The notes under the pieces were generated by a model. The model was not told the DNA's origin. It worked only from the letters and a program-made list of their open reading frames with translations, and made no database searches. Positions 15,964 to 23,330 of a stretch of 28,422 bases of DNA are shown piece after piece (positions within the stretch are counted from its first letter, which is position 1; each line of letters starts with the position of its first letter). A program made the translations under genes and the position numbers. This DNA comes from CAYMWF01 sp964394085 [NCBI: uncultured Gemmatimonadota bacterium] (GTDB lineage Bacteria; GCA-2686955; CAYMWF01). The stretch lies in contig CAYMWF010000060.1 of assembly GCA_964394085.1 (NCBI GenBank), forward strand, positions 1 through 28,422, written 5' to 3'.

Positions 15964-16515
15964 TTATTCGGATGACCGGCTGCAGGCATCGAAAATTTCG
16001 TCCGTTGTGCGGATGAGAGCGAAACCGTAGCGGAGATTCAGGAGGGTCGCTTCGTGGTATTCATCGAGTATCGTCGCGTTGGCGTCGGAGACGAAGATGA
16101 TCCTGTAATCGAGCATGAAAGCATCCCTGGCGGTTGTTTCGCAGCACAGGTTCGTCATCACCCCCGTGATTAACACTGTTTCGATCCCGCGGGAGCGCAG
16201 AGTCTCGTCGAGGTCGGTGTTCTTGAATGCGGAATATCTGGTTTTATCAAGAACCGCGCCATCGGGTATTTCTCGAAGTTCCGGCAGGAGACCGTGATCC
16301 GGTTCCCCGGGGCGAATCACTTCCCCCCACCACTCCAGGAGCATTCCGCCGTCTTTTTCCGGGTTCTCTATGCCGTGTCTGGTGTAGATGACTGCGGCCC
16401 CACCCGTATGACACAGATCAATCAAACGGTTCACATTATCGACGATTCCGGCTCCGATCGACCGGAAATACTCCTGCATGTCGATTACGAGCAGAGCTGT
16501 CCGTTTCAGATCCAT
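15964..16515 (-). CDS. Isochorismatase-family cysteine hydrolase
   Basis: This 183-aa protein has the complete isochorismatase-like triad: Asp12 in LLVIDMQ, Lys91 in LDKTRYSAF, and Cys124 in GVMTNLCCETTARDA. The family cleaves amides or ethers such as nicotinamide, ureidoacrylate, N-carbamoyl compounds or isochorismate; the residues visible do not decide which. I set the start at ATG 16515 (MDLKRTALL), which has GAGAGG a few bases upstream and removes 16 non-conserved residues. The size then matches the family. It faces a small ORF and follows the GT-C-like gene on the same strand by 129 bp. Confidence 0.9.
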   Translation of the reverse strand: MDLKRTALLVIDMQEYFRSIGAGIVDNVNRLIDLCHTGGAAVIYTRHGIENPEKDGGMLLEWWGEVIRPGEPDHGLLPELREIPDGAVLDKTRYSAFKNTDLDETLRSRGIETVLITGVMTNLCCETTARDAFMLDYRIIFVSDANATILDEYHEATLLNLRYGFALIRTTDEIFDACSRSSE

Positions 16516-16644
16516 AATTCCTCTCCCTCCGGCCGGATAGTTCGCTGAAAAGGTTTCGGGCAATTCGTCTGAGATAAGTGTGAAGGATACACAACCGGTT
16601 CATTTAAGCAATCTTCTTCTGTTCGAAATCGCCCCCGGGATCTG

Positions 16645-18183
16645 TCAGAACTCGTCCGGGTGATTGAGCAGAAGTTCTTTTTTCCGGATTTTATACAGGC
16701 TGGTCTGACCCCAGCGGGTGGTGTAGATATGTTCGTGATACAAGCCGAGTCGTTCGGCGATTTGAGGTTTCTGGATCGGCTGCACGAAATACACGGCCTC
16801 CGCGATGCTGCCCGTGATCCGGATATTCGTCAGATCCCTGACCCGCGCATAATAATCGAGCAGGAAAAAGTGCCAGTCGTCGAAGATCGCCAGGATCGAA
16901 ACCTCTTCGCCGCCGGCATCCTCGATCAACTCGTCCAGGATCCGGTCGAACCCGGCGTCGATTTCGAAATGATAGAATCCGCCGTTGGTAATGGATCGCA
17001 CCGGTGAGATCACCAGTAGCCCGGCGAGCAGCCATCCCCCCGCCTTTCGGATTACAGCCGGGCCGCACATGCGTGCCGCTTCGTCCAGCCCTTCGATAAT
17101 TACGAAAAGGTAAACCGGGAGAACGGCGATAAAGTGACGCGGCATAGGGTAAAGCGTTCCGAGCAGATACTTGGAAAGCATCGCTCCGCCGAACGTTACG
17201 GCGGGTATCAGGATCAGGATTCTTGAAAAGCCGTCGCCGGAGCGGATCCCTTTTTTGACGGCGAACGGAAAAAGAATCAGCGGCAGCAGCGCTGCAGGCA
17301 GGTCGAGGATGCTGGCATCATACCTGGGAAGATAAAGGAATGCCTGGTGAGTGAATTCGATAAGGGCACGGGAGAGCGATTCGAATTTGTCGGGTGAACC
17401 GACCGTTCCGAAACTGGCCACTTCGGAGAAAGTCCGGAGGGTATCGCGCAATTCCACACCCTTCTCTACATATATGAGCCGGGCCAATCCGCGTGAATAA
17501 AGCAGGAACGTGCTGATCACCAGCGGTACCGCAACAAAGCTGAAAATCCTGATGGTATTCGTAAACCGGCGTTTGAAAAGCAGCGTCTCACAGATCACCA
17601 CTGCAACCACCGCCAGCGAGGGCAGCAGGAAGGAGTAAACCGAAAAAGACGACAGGATGAAGAGTAGACATGCGCCTAGAAGTGTTCCCGGTTTCAACAG
17701 GCGCTTTTTACCCGCCGCATCATCCTTCAGGCCGGCCCCGATCAACCCGAGACCGAGGTAGAAGAAGCACAATCCGTAGGTATAACCTCGGCTGATCGCT
17801 GTGAAATCAATCAGAAACGGGTGCAGAGCGGCGGCGAGAAAGAAGAAGAAACCAGTACCGGAGCGGATCTTCCTCGCAATGAAAAAGACTGCGAAAACAT
17901 AACCGATGCCGGCAAGAAGGGCCGGTGTCCTCAGCACTCCCGTCGACAGGCTCCATAACGCCATCAGCTTCATCATCAACGTGTTTAAAACATGGTTGTT
18001 CGGGGGGTCGAACCTGGAGATGATATTCGACAGGGGGGTGAAGACGAAGAAGTGGATTGACCAGGCTTCATCCCTGGTAATCGGGAAGGAGAGGCCTTTC
18101 CAGAGCCGGACGGCTACGGCAAAACCGAGGGAAGCGAACCAGAAGACTGATTCAACCTTTTTGCCTGCTGGTCGGGAAGGCAT
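16645..18183 (-). CDS. Polytopic membrane glycosyltransferase-like protein (GT-C/PMT type)
   Basis: This 512-aa protein has about ten membrane segments and a soluble C-terminal part of about 90 residues. The first external loop carries Asp38-Glu39 in TRDEAW, the acidic pair typical of GT-C enzymes that use lipid-phosphate sugars (PMT/ArnT-like), followed by a PPNNH loop (about 60-64). It probably transfers a sugar to lipid or protein on the outer face of the membrane. Acceptor and sugar are unknown. GGGAG lies 8 nt before the ATG, and a candidate promoter is at 18320-18348. It is divergent from the GT9/methyltransferase/radical SAM operon, consistent with a surface-glycan locus. Confidence 0.75.
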   Translation of the reverse strand: MPSRPAGKKVESVFWFASLGFAVAVRLWKGLSFPITRDEAWSIHFFVFTPLSNIISRFDPPNNHVLNTLMMKLMALWSLSTGVLRTPALLAGIGYVFAVFFIARKIRSGTGFFFFLAAALHPFLIDFTAISRGYTYGLCFFYLGLGLIGAGLKDDAAGKKRLLKPGTLLGACLLFILSSFSVYSFLLPSLAVVAVVICETLLFKRRFTNTIRIFSFVAVPLVISTFLLYSRGLARLIYVEKGVELRDTLRTFSEVASFGTVGSPDKFESLSRALIEFTHQAFLYLPRYDASILDLPAALLPLILFPFAVKKGIRSGDGFSRILILIPAVTFGGAMLSKYLLGTLYPMPRHFIAVLPVYLFVIIEGLDEAARMCGPAVIRKAGGWLLAGLLVISPVRSITNGGFYHFEIDAGFDRILDELIEDAGGEEVSILAIFDDWHFFLLDYYARVRDLTNIRITGSIAEAVYFVQPIQKPQIAERLGLYHEHIYTTRWGQTSLYKIRKKELLLNHPDEF

Positions 18184-18319
18184 GCATGAACTCCCGGCGG
18201 ATATCTGATTCTGCCTGATAGTAGTTCAGCGTTTAAAAGCGCTGTCTTGCCGGAGCGGCTTTCCGGTTCACCCCATCCTTCGAACCTGTGCCGGTTTCCG
18301 GCAGGCCTGCCGCCTTTAC

Positions 18320-18348
18320 ATTTAGCCGGACCGGATGTATTCTGTCAA
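18320..18348 (-). promoter_or_regulatory. Candidate promoter for the GT-C-like gene
   Basis: A perfect minus-strand TTGACA (18343-18348) with a 17-bp spacer to CTAAAT (18320-18325; 3 of 6). It would give a leader of about 130 nt. The weak -10 lowers confidence. Confidence 0.35.
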
Positions 18349-18453
18349 CTGATCCGAAGCCGGAATTCTCGAACCTGCTTGACGGTGCGAGACTGCTCAG
18401 CTTCGAAAAATGGTCGTGTTCCCTGACTGACCGCGGCCCGTCGCGAAGGAATT

Positions 18454-19395
18454 ATGAGCAAAGTTCTCGTTGTAAAACTCGGCCTGTCCGAAACGCTGAA
18501 TGTCGACTCGAGCCGTATCGTCAGCCTCGGTGACGTGCTTCGAACCACGACTATCCTCCACCTTTTCGATTCGGACGAAGTCACCTGGCTGACCAGCCGT
18601 GAAGCCGTGCCCCTGCTGGCAGGCAATCCCAAAATCGAGCGATTACTCGTATTCGACCTGGAAACAGCGTTCCTGCTCAGGAAAGAGCGTTTCGACATAA
18701 TAGTCAATCTTGAAAAGATCCCGGGGATATGCGCTTTCGTAGGCGAAATACCGGCGCGCCGGAGATACGGTTTCAAATTCGACTCTACTTCCGGAAAAGC
18801 GGTAGCTTACGAATATTCGCATGAAGCCCTTTCGATTTCATCGATTCCCGAGCTGAAGAAGGGCGTTCGAAAATCCTGGGTCGTCATGCTCTATGAAATG
18901 ATGGGCCGGCAATGGGAAGGACAGAGTTACAGTATCGGTTACCCGCCGACCCCGGCCTCTCCCACCGTTGATATCGGCTTCAACCACCATGTCGGCGAGA
19001 AATGGCCGACCAAGGCCTGGCCGGCGGAGCACTGGAAGAAACTGGCTGAACTGCTGCCGTCGAGATACAGCATATCCTGGCAGCAATCCCTGGACAACCT
19101 CCGTGGTTACATGGACTGGATTTACAGCTGCGGCTTGATCGTCTCCTGCGACTCCCTCGGCGCTCATCTCGCCGCGGCGTTCGGAAGAAAAGCGGTCGTC
19201 CTGTACGGGCCGACATCCCGGTTCGAGATGCACGAAGTACCGGATTTCGTGACCCTTGATTCACCGGACGATGCGTTGCCGTGCATTCCATGCTACCAGG
19301 ATGTGTGCGACGTCGAATGCAACTGCATGGCCGCCATCGAACCTGAAGCGGTGCGCGACGCAGTTATCCGGCTGCTGGGGGAGCCCGCCCGGTGA
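18454..19395 (+). CDS. Glycosyltransferase family 9 (heptosyltransferase-like)
   Basis: This 313-aa protein has the GT9 layout: an N-terminal nucleotide-fold strand (KVLVVKLG), the GDVLRTT loop (26-32), the inter-domain KWPTKAWPAEHW (183-194), SCDSLGAHLAAAFG (231-244) and VLYGPT (249-254). GT9 enzymes such as WaaC/WaaF transfer ADP-heptose-type sugars to lipopolysaccharide core or other glycans. The C-terminus has an unusual cysteine cluster (CIPCYQDVCDVECNC), often seen near the end of GT9 proteins. AAGGA precedes the ATG. Its TGA overlaps the next start (GTGA), so the two are likely translationally coupled. Donor and acceptor are unknown. Confidence 0.88.
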   Translation: MSKVLVVKLGLSETLNVDSSRIVSLGDVLRTTTILHLFDSDEVTWLTSREAVPLLAGNPKIERLLVFDLETAFLLRKERFDIIVNLEKIPGICAFVGEIPARRRYGFKFDSTSGKAVAYEYSHEALSISSIPELKKGVRKSWVVMLYEMMGRQWEGQSYSIGYPPTPASPTVDIGFNHHVGEKWPTKAWPAEHWKKLAELLPSRYSISWQQSLDNLRGYMDWIYSCGLIVSCDSLGAHLAAAFGRKAVVLYGPTSRFEMHEVPDFVTLDSPDDALPCIPCYQDVCDVECNCMAAIEPEAVRDAVIRLLGEPAR

Positions 19396-20219
19396 AAATC
19401 AGTTGTACCATCTGCGGTCCTGCAGCGGCGTCGGTTCCTTTCAGGGAGATTGACGGACACAGGCTCATCGAATGCGGCGGGTGCGGCCTCGTTCGTCTCG
19501 ACCGGGTCATCGAGGACGGCGCCGGATACCTCGACGCCGTCGAGTCCGCTGAAGGAGTGGAGTTCTGGAGCACCCCCGGCAGGTTCGAGAGGTATGAACC
19601 GGTTTTCAGGAAATACGCCCGCCAGAGGCTTGCCCGGCTTTCGAAGTTCACTCCGGAACTGCGCTCCCTGCTCGATATCGGCTGCGGATACGGTTTTTTC
19701 GCGGGATACTGCCGGGAAGAAGGGTTAGAGGTGACGGGGCTGGAACCTTCGGAAGAGGCCGCGGCGTGGGCTGTAAACCGCTTCGGTATCGATATCGCAG
19801 TGAGCCGGGTGGAGGATTTTGATCCGGGCGGCCGGCTTTTCGACGCCATCACTGCCGCCGACGTGATCGAGCATCTTCCCGATCCGGCCGGCGTTGTAGA
19901 GCGGCTGGCGGGTATGCTGGCTCCGGAAGGCGTGCTCTATCTCCAGGTGCCGAATATCCTGGGCTTCACTTTTCCGGGGGACGCTCCCTTCGGGCTTCCT
20001 TATCATTTGTGGCAGTTCAGGAAGGATACCCTGGACCTCCTTCTCGAGGCGGGCGGATTCCGAAGGGTGGGAAGATGGACCGGGATCATGGGAGTAATCG
20101 GCGCTTACGAGCGCGGCGGTCCGACTGCCGGTGAGCGGTTTCTCTGGCTGGTGAGCTCTACGCTCGGCCTGGGGAATCGCCTGCAGGTAGCCGCCAAAAA
20201 GGCGGGGAGCTCCGGATGA
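19392..20219 (+). CDS. Class I SAM methyltransferase with N-terminal zinc ribbon
   Basis: This 275-aa protein starts with a four-cysteine ribbon (Cys5, Cys8, Cys28, Cys31), followed by a Rossmann methyltransferase core: LLDIGCGYG (93-101), an acidic strand end at GLEPS, and ADVIEHLPDP, as in Methyltransf_23-like enzymes tied to sugar or surface-polysaccharide modification. The GTG start overlaps the preceding stop by 4 bp, and its own stop overlaps the next ATG by 4 bp. The target is unknown, but glycosyltransferase neighbours favour a glycan or lipid-linked sugar. Confidence 0.9.
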   Translation: MKISCTICGPAAASVPFREIDGHRLIECGGCGLVRLDRVIEDGAGYLDAVESAEGVEFWSTPGRFERYEPVFRKYARQRLARLSKFTPELRSLLDIGCGYGFFAGYCREEGLEVTGLEPSEEAAAWAVNRFGIDIAVSRVEDFDPGGRLFDAITAADVIEHLPDPAGVVERLAGMLAPEGVLYLQVPNILGFTFPGDAPFGLPYHLWQFRKDTLDLLLEAGGFRRVGRWTGIMGVIGAYERGGPTAGERFLWLVSSTLGLGNRLQVAAKKAGSSG

Positions 20220-21088
20220 ACAGAATTTCAGTGCCCGCCGTTTTCAACTATATCGGCGTTTTTCTCACTCTCGAATGCCGTAACGCCTGCAGGTACTGCC
20301 TGAATCGCTTCGGGGGAAGGCTGACCGTCCGTCCCGCCGCCCTCTCGACCGACGAGTGGATACGGGCTTTGAACAGGTTCTCCACTACGCCGGATCTTCC
20401 CGTTACACTGCAGGGCGGCGAACCTTTTCTGCATCCGGGCCTGCCGGAAATCATCACCGGAATCAGGGAGGATATACCGGTCGATATCCTCACCAACCTG
20501 TCGTTCGATTTAGACGATTTTATCGACAAGGTTCCTCCCGCCCGGCTCATGCGGGAAGCTCCGTACGCCCCCATAAGGGCGACATATCACCCGGACGGCA
20601 TGGATGGGGATCAGCTCATAAACAGGGTAGTCAAGCTCCTCGACGCCGGATTCGACGTAGGTCTGTTCGGAATCGAGCATCCCGATCCGGTGTTTCACAG
20701 GAAAACGAACCGGATTAAAAAACTCGCGCGCAAGTCCGGCATCGATTTCAGGATGAAGGAGTTTCTCGGCAGGGCCAGAGGCGGGCTGCACGGCACTTAT
20801 ACTTATCCGGATGCGTGCACCGGTGCAACCCGAGGAGCCGGTCGGCGCGTGGAATGCAGAACCACCGAAATCCTGATCGGACCCGACGGCGATATCCATA
20901 GATGCCACGCCGATCTCTACGGCAACAGAAAACCGCTGGGATATATTCTGGATCCCGCATTCGAACCGGAGTTCCGATTCAGAACATGCGCCGATTACGG
21001 CACCTGTCATCCGTGCGATATCAAGACCACGACGGACAGGTTCCAGGAAGAAGGTCACACTTCGGTGGAGATCAGAAAGATCGGGTAG
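20216..21088 (+). CDS. Radical SAM protein with C-terminal cysteine cluster
   Basis: This 290-aa protein carries the radical SAM CxxxCxxC at Cys21, Cys25 and Cys28 and the SAM-binding GGEP motif at 67-70. The C-terminal region has further cysteines in a SPASM/twitch-like arrangement: CRTTEILIGPDGDIHRCHADLY, then FRTCADYGTCHPCD. These would bind auxiliary iron-sulfur clusters (inference). The reaction is unknown. No small peptide gene is visible beside it, so a peptide-modifying role is less supported than sugar or lipid chemistry within the operon. ATGA overlaps the methyltransferase stop. It is the last gene of the operon; a tRNA gene follows on the other strand. Confidence 0.9.
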   Translation: MNRISVPAVFNYIGVFLTLECRNACRYCLNRFGGRLTVRPAALSTDEWIRALNRFSTTPDLPVTLQGGEPFLHPGLPEIITGIREDIPVDILTNLSFDLDDFIDKVPPARLMREAPYAPIRATYHPDGMDGDQLINRVVKLLDAGFDVGLFGIEHPDPVFHRKTNRIKKLARKSGIDFRMKEFLGRARGGLHGTYTYPDACTGATRGAGRRVECRTTEILIGPDGDIHRCHADLYGNRKPLGYILDPAFEPEFRFRTCADYGTCHPCDIKTTTDRFQEEGHTSVEIRKIG

Positions 21089-21151
21089 GCGGGCTCCGGG
21101 GCCGGATGGTCGGGGAATCGGCGTTCAATTGCCCGCGCGCCCAGAAGAAAT

Positions 21152-21236
<85 letters not shown>

Positions 21237-21249
21237 ATTCGAGCGCGGT

Positions 21250-21278
21250 AGATTAGCATCGGCCGGCTGCCCGGTCAA
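21250..21278 (-). promoter_or_regulatory. Candidate promoter for tRNA-Leu
   Basis: On the minus strand TTGACC (21273-21278; 5 of 6), a 17-bp spacer and TAATCT (21250-21255) lie 13 nt before the mature tRNA 5' end. Confidence 0.4.
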
Positions 21279-21308
21279 GGTTGAAATCGATAAAAAAAAA
21301 GGGTTCCC

Positions 21309-22910
21309 GTGAAACGACTTTTCCTCTTTTTCGTACTGCTTTTTTCAGTGCCGGTGGTCCTGACGCCCGTCCTTCCGATGCAGGACCTCCCTTCCCATGT
21401 CGCAGCCGTTTCGATTTATTCGAGACTGGAATCCGGATCGGCGCTCCTGGGAGAGTATTTTCAGAAACAGAGCCCCTGGCGGCCGTATAACAGTTTTTAC
21501 ATCACGGGGATACTGCTTGCCCCCGTTGCGAACCCCGAGGTTGCCGCCCGGCTGTTCGTGCTGGGGGTTTTATGGCTCTACGGATATATTCTCTGGAGAA
21601 TAGCCAGGCGGACCGGAAGCTCGTTTCCCCTGCTGGCGCTTCCGTTTTTTTTCAACATCACCTACTACGGCGGCATGGTCAATTTCCTGCTCGGTCTCCC
21701 GCTCTTTCTTGCCCTCGCCCACATGATGTGGAATTCACCGGGACGGTTTTCCACCGTCGGCTGGTTTGCCTCCTTCCTTATTCTTCAGGCCCTGATTTTT
21801 CTGATCCATCCGGTCGCTTATGCACTTTTCCTGGTGCTCGCCGGTCTGATTCTAGCCTGGCGGTTCCTTACGGGACTGTCAGTCATTCGACCTTTTCTGG
21901 CGGGTCTTTTCGTCCCTCTCGTCGCGGCCTCGACCTGGATTCATTTCGGATTTCTGAAAGGGAGATACGCAGGCGGAGCAGGAGGAAATATCGCCGGGGA
22001 TTTTCATATCGGCAGTCTGCTCTCGTCGACGATCAGCGCAGAGTGGAGACCGGGTCAACTGGGAATCAACCAGCTCATCGACACGGTTCTTCTTCCGTTC
22101 GGGCCGCACCAGCAGATCATACAGGGGATTGTCCTGGTTCTGCTCCTGGCGGTTTCGGCTGTCGTTTTGAACCTGGCTGCGAAAGCAAGGCGCGCCGAAG
22201 CAGGGAATGAACCCGTCACCGGGTCTGAAGGCTCTCCCCGGGCAGGAGCCGGTCTGGCCCTCTGGGCCGTTTTCGTTTTCGCTGTCCTTCTGCTGCCGTT
22301 CTCTCTGTTCAACGTGACATATGTCTCGACGCGAAGCCTCACCTTCGCGCTGCCGCTGCTCGTGGTTTTGAAAAAACCCTCTCAGACCCTGGCGCGGGCC
22401 CGCTTGGTGCGTTTCCTGGTTTTGATCTTTCTTTGCGTAAGCGCCGGCAACCTGGTCGTTCAGCATTTCGGATACTCGGAAGAAGCAAGGGGCGGGGTCG
22501 CCCTGGCCCGCGAAGTTCCCGACGGGGACAGGCTGCTGGGCCTGGTCGTGTCGGGAAAATCGGCATGGATCTCGACCGTGCTGGACCCGTTCATTCACAT
22601 TCATCACCTGCACGCGGCCGAATCGGGCGGATTCGTCTCTTCCTACCCCGTGCAGCCCCTCTTCGTGGTTACGCCGATTCGCGCCTCGGGTCCGCCTTTT
22701 CCCCGACCGTACGAACCCGGTGCTTTTTCCTGGGAAAGGCACGGGGTTCATTACGACAGAATTCTCGTAAGGATGAGCAGGGAGCACGCAAGGACGACAG
22801 CCGTAGGCCGCAGACTCGGCTCGGAGCTGATACCGCGCACGGATATTGTAGCCGGCGATGGGGACTGGCTGCTTCTCAAGCCGAAAACCGGACTGTTTCC
22901 TGACGGATAA
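21309..22910 (+). CDS. Polytopic membrane protein, possible GT-C-like enzyme
   Basis: This 533-aa protein has an N-terminal hydrophobic segment, then an external QDLPSH stretch (about 25-30), followed by about ten membrane segments and a soluble tail of about 130 residues rich in His near 410-425 (HIHHLHAAESGG). The layout resembles GT-C-type or related membrane proteins of unknown function, but I recognise no exact family. The start is GTG at 21309 with only a weak A/G-rich upstream (AAAGGG). It follows the tRNA gene and converges with the holin-like gene. Proximity to three glycan-type genes suggests a role in the cell envelope (inference). Confidence 0.7.
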   Translation: MKRLFLFFVLLFSVPVVLTPVLPMQDLPSHVAAVSIYSRLESGSALLGEYFQKQSPWRPYNSFYITGILLAPVANPEVAARLFVLGVLWLYGYILWRIARRTGSSFPLLALPFFFNITYYGGMVNFLLGLPLFLALAHMMWNSPGRFSTVGWFASFLILQALIFLIHPVAYALFLVLAGLILAWRFLTGLSVIRPFLAGLFVPLVAASTWIHFGFLKGRYAGGAGGNIAGDFHIGSLLSSTISAEWRPGQLGINQLIDTVLLPFGPHQQIIQGIVLVLLLAVSAVVLNLAAKARRAEAGNEPVTGSEGSPRAGAGLALWAVFVFAVLLLPFSLFNVTYVSTRSLTFALPLLVVLKKPSQTLARARLVRFLVLIFLCVSAGNLVVQHFGYSEEARGGVALAREVPDGDRLLGLVVSGKSAWISTVLDPFIHIHHLHAAESGGFVSSYPVQPLFVVTPIRASGPPFPRPYEPGAFSWERHGVHYDRILVRMSREHARTTAVGRRLGSELIPRTDIVAGDGDWLLLKPKTGLFPDG

Positions 22911-22938
22911 AAGTAGGGGGACATCGGCCCGGACGCTT

Positions 22939-22972
22939 CCAGCCTGACGCCATATTCAGGAAAGCAGGCTGG
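22939..22972. terminator. Dyad between convergent genes
   Basis: CCAGCCTG (22939-22946) and CAGGCTGG (22965-22972) form an 8-bp stem with an 18-nt loop at the meeting point of two convergent genes; the right arm lies within the 3' end of the holin-like gene. It lacks T-runs, so bidirectional termination is only possible. Confidence 0.3.
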
Positions 22973-23291
22973 CAGTAACGCTTATTATACTGATGATGAT
23001 TCCGCCCAGGACGGCGCTTCCGAACCCGGCGATGAAAAAGCCCGGCACGAGAGCCGCCGTAAGAATAAGCAGCAATCCGTTGATAATGAAGGTGAAGAGG
23101 CCCAGGCTGAGAATATTGATCGGCAGGGTCAGCAGAATCATCACGGGCTTGACGCATGCATTGAGAACGGCGAGGATCACGGCGGCTACCAGAAGGTCGG
23201 ACGACCCGCGGAACATGATGGTCGGGACGATCAGATTCACGACCGCCAGCGCCACCACGAGAATCAGGACTCTCGTCCAGAAACGTTTCAT
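22956..23291 (-). CDS. Small four-helix membrane protein (phage holin family IV-like, YvlD type)
   Basis: This 111-aa protein has four membrane segments and the pattern of the PF04020-type family, including VLNACVKPVMILLTLPINILSLGLF-like spacing (44-68) and the FIINGLLL segment. Despite the family name these are chromosomal membrane proteins of unknown role, not lysis holins, and no phage genes are nearby. A G-rich site (GGGGTGG) precedes the ATG. It sits 39 nt after the CotH gene on the same strand and may be co-transcribed. Confidence 0.8.
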   Translation of the reverse strand: MKRFWTRVLILVVALAVVNLIVPTIMFRGSSDLLVAAVILAVLNACVKPVMILLTLPINILSLGLFTFIINGLLLILTAALVPGFFIAGFGSAVLGGIIISIISVTASLLS

Positions 23292-23330
23292 TCAATCCAC
23301 CCCGGTTTCGAAAGTTTCAGCCAATCCTAT

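Noticed and set aside
21879-22787. 302-codon minus-strand frame inside the membrane-protein gene
   Set aside because: Gln/Arg/Asn-rich, no motif, opposite a gene with a regular membrane-helix pattern.
22956-23291. Prophage holin
   Set aside because: The family name is misleading; no other phage gene is nearby and the protein resembles chromosomal YvlD-type membrane proteins.
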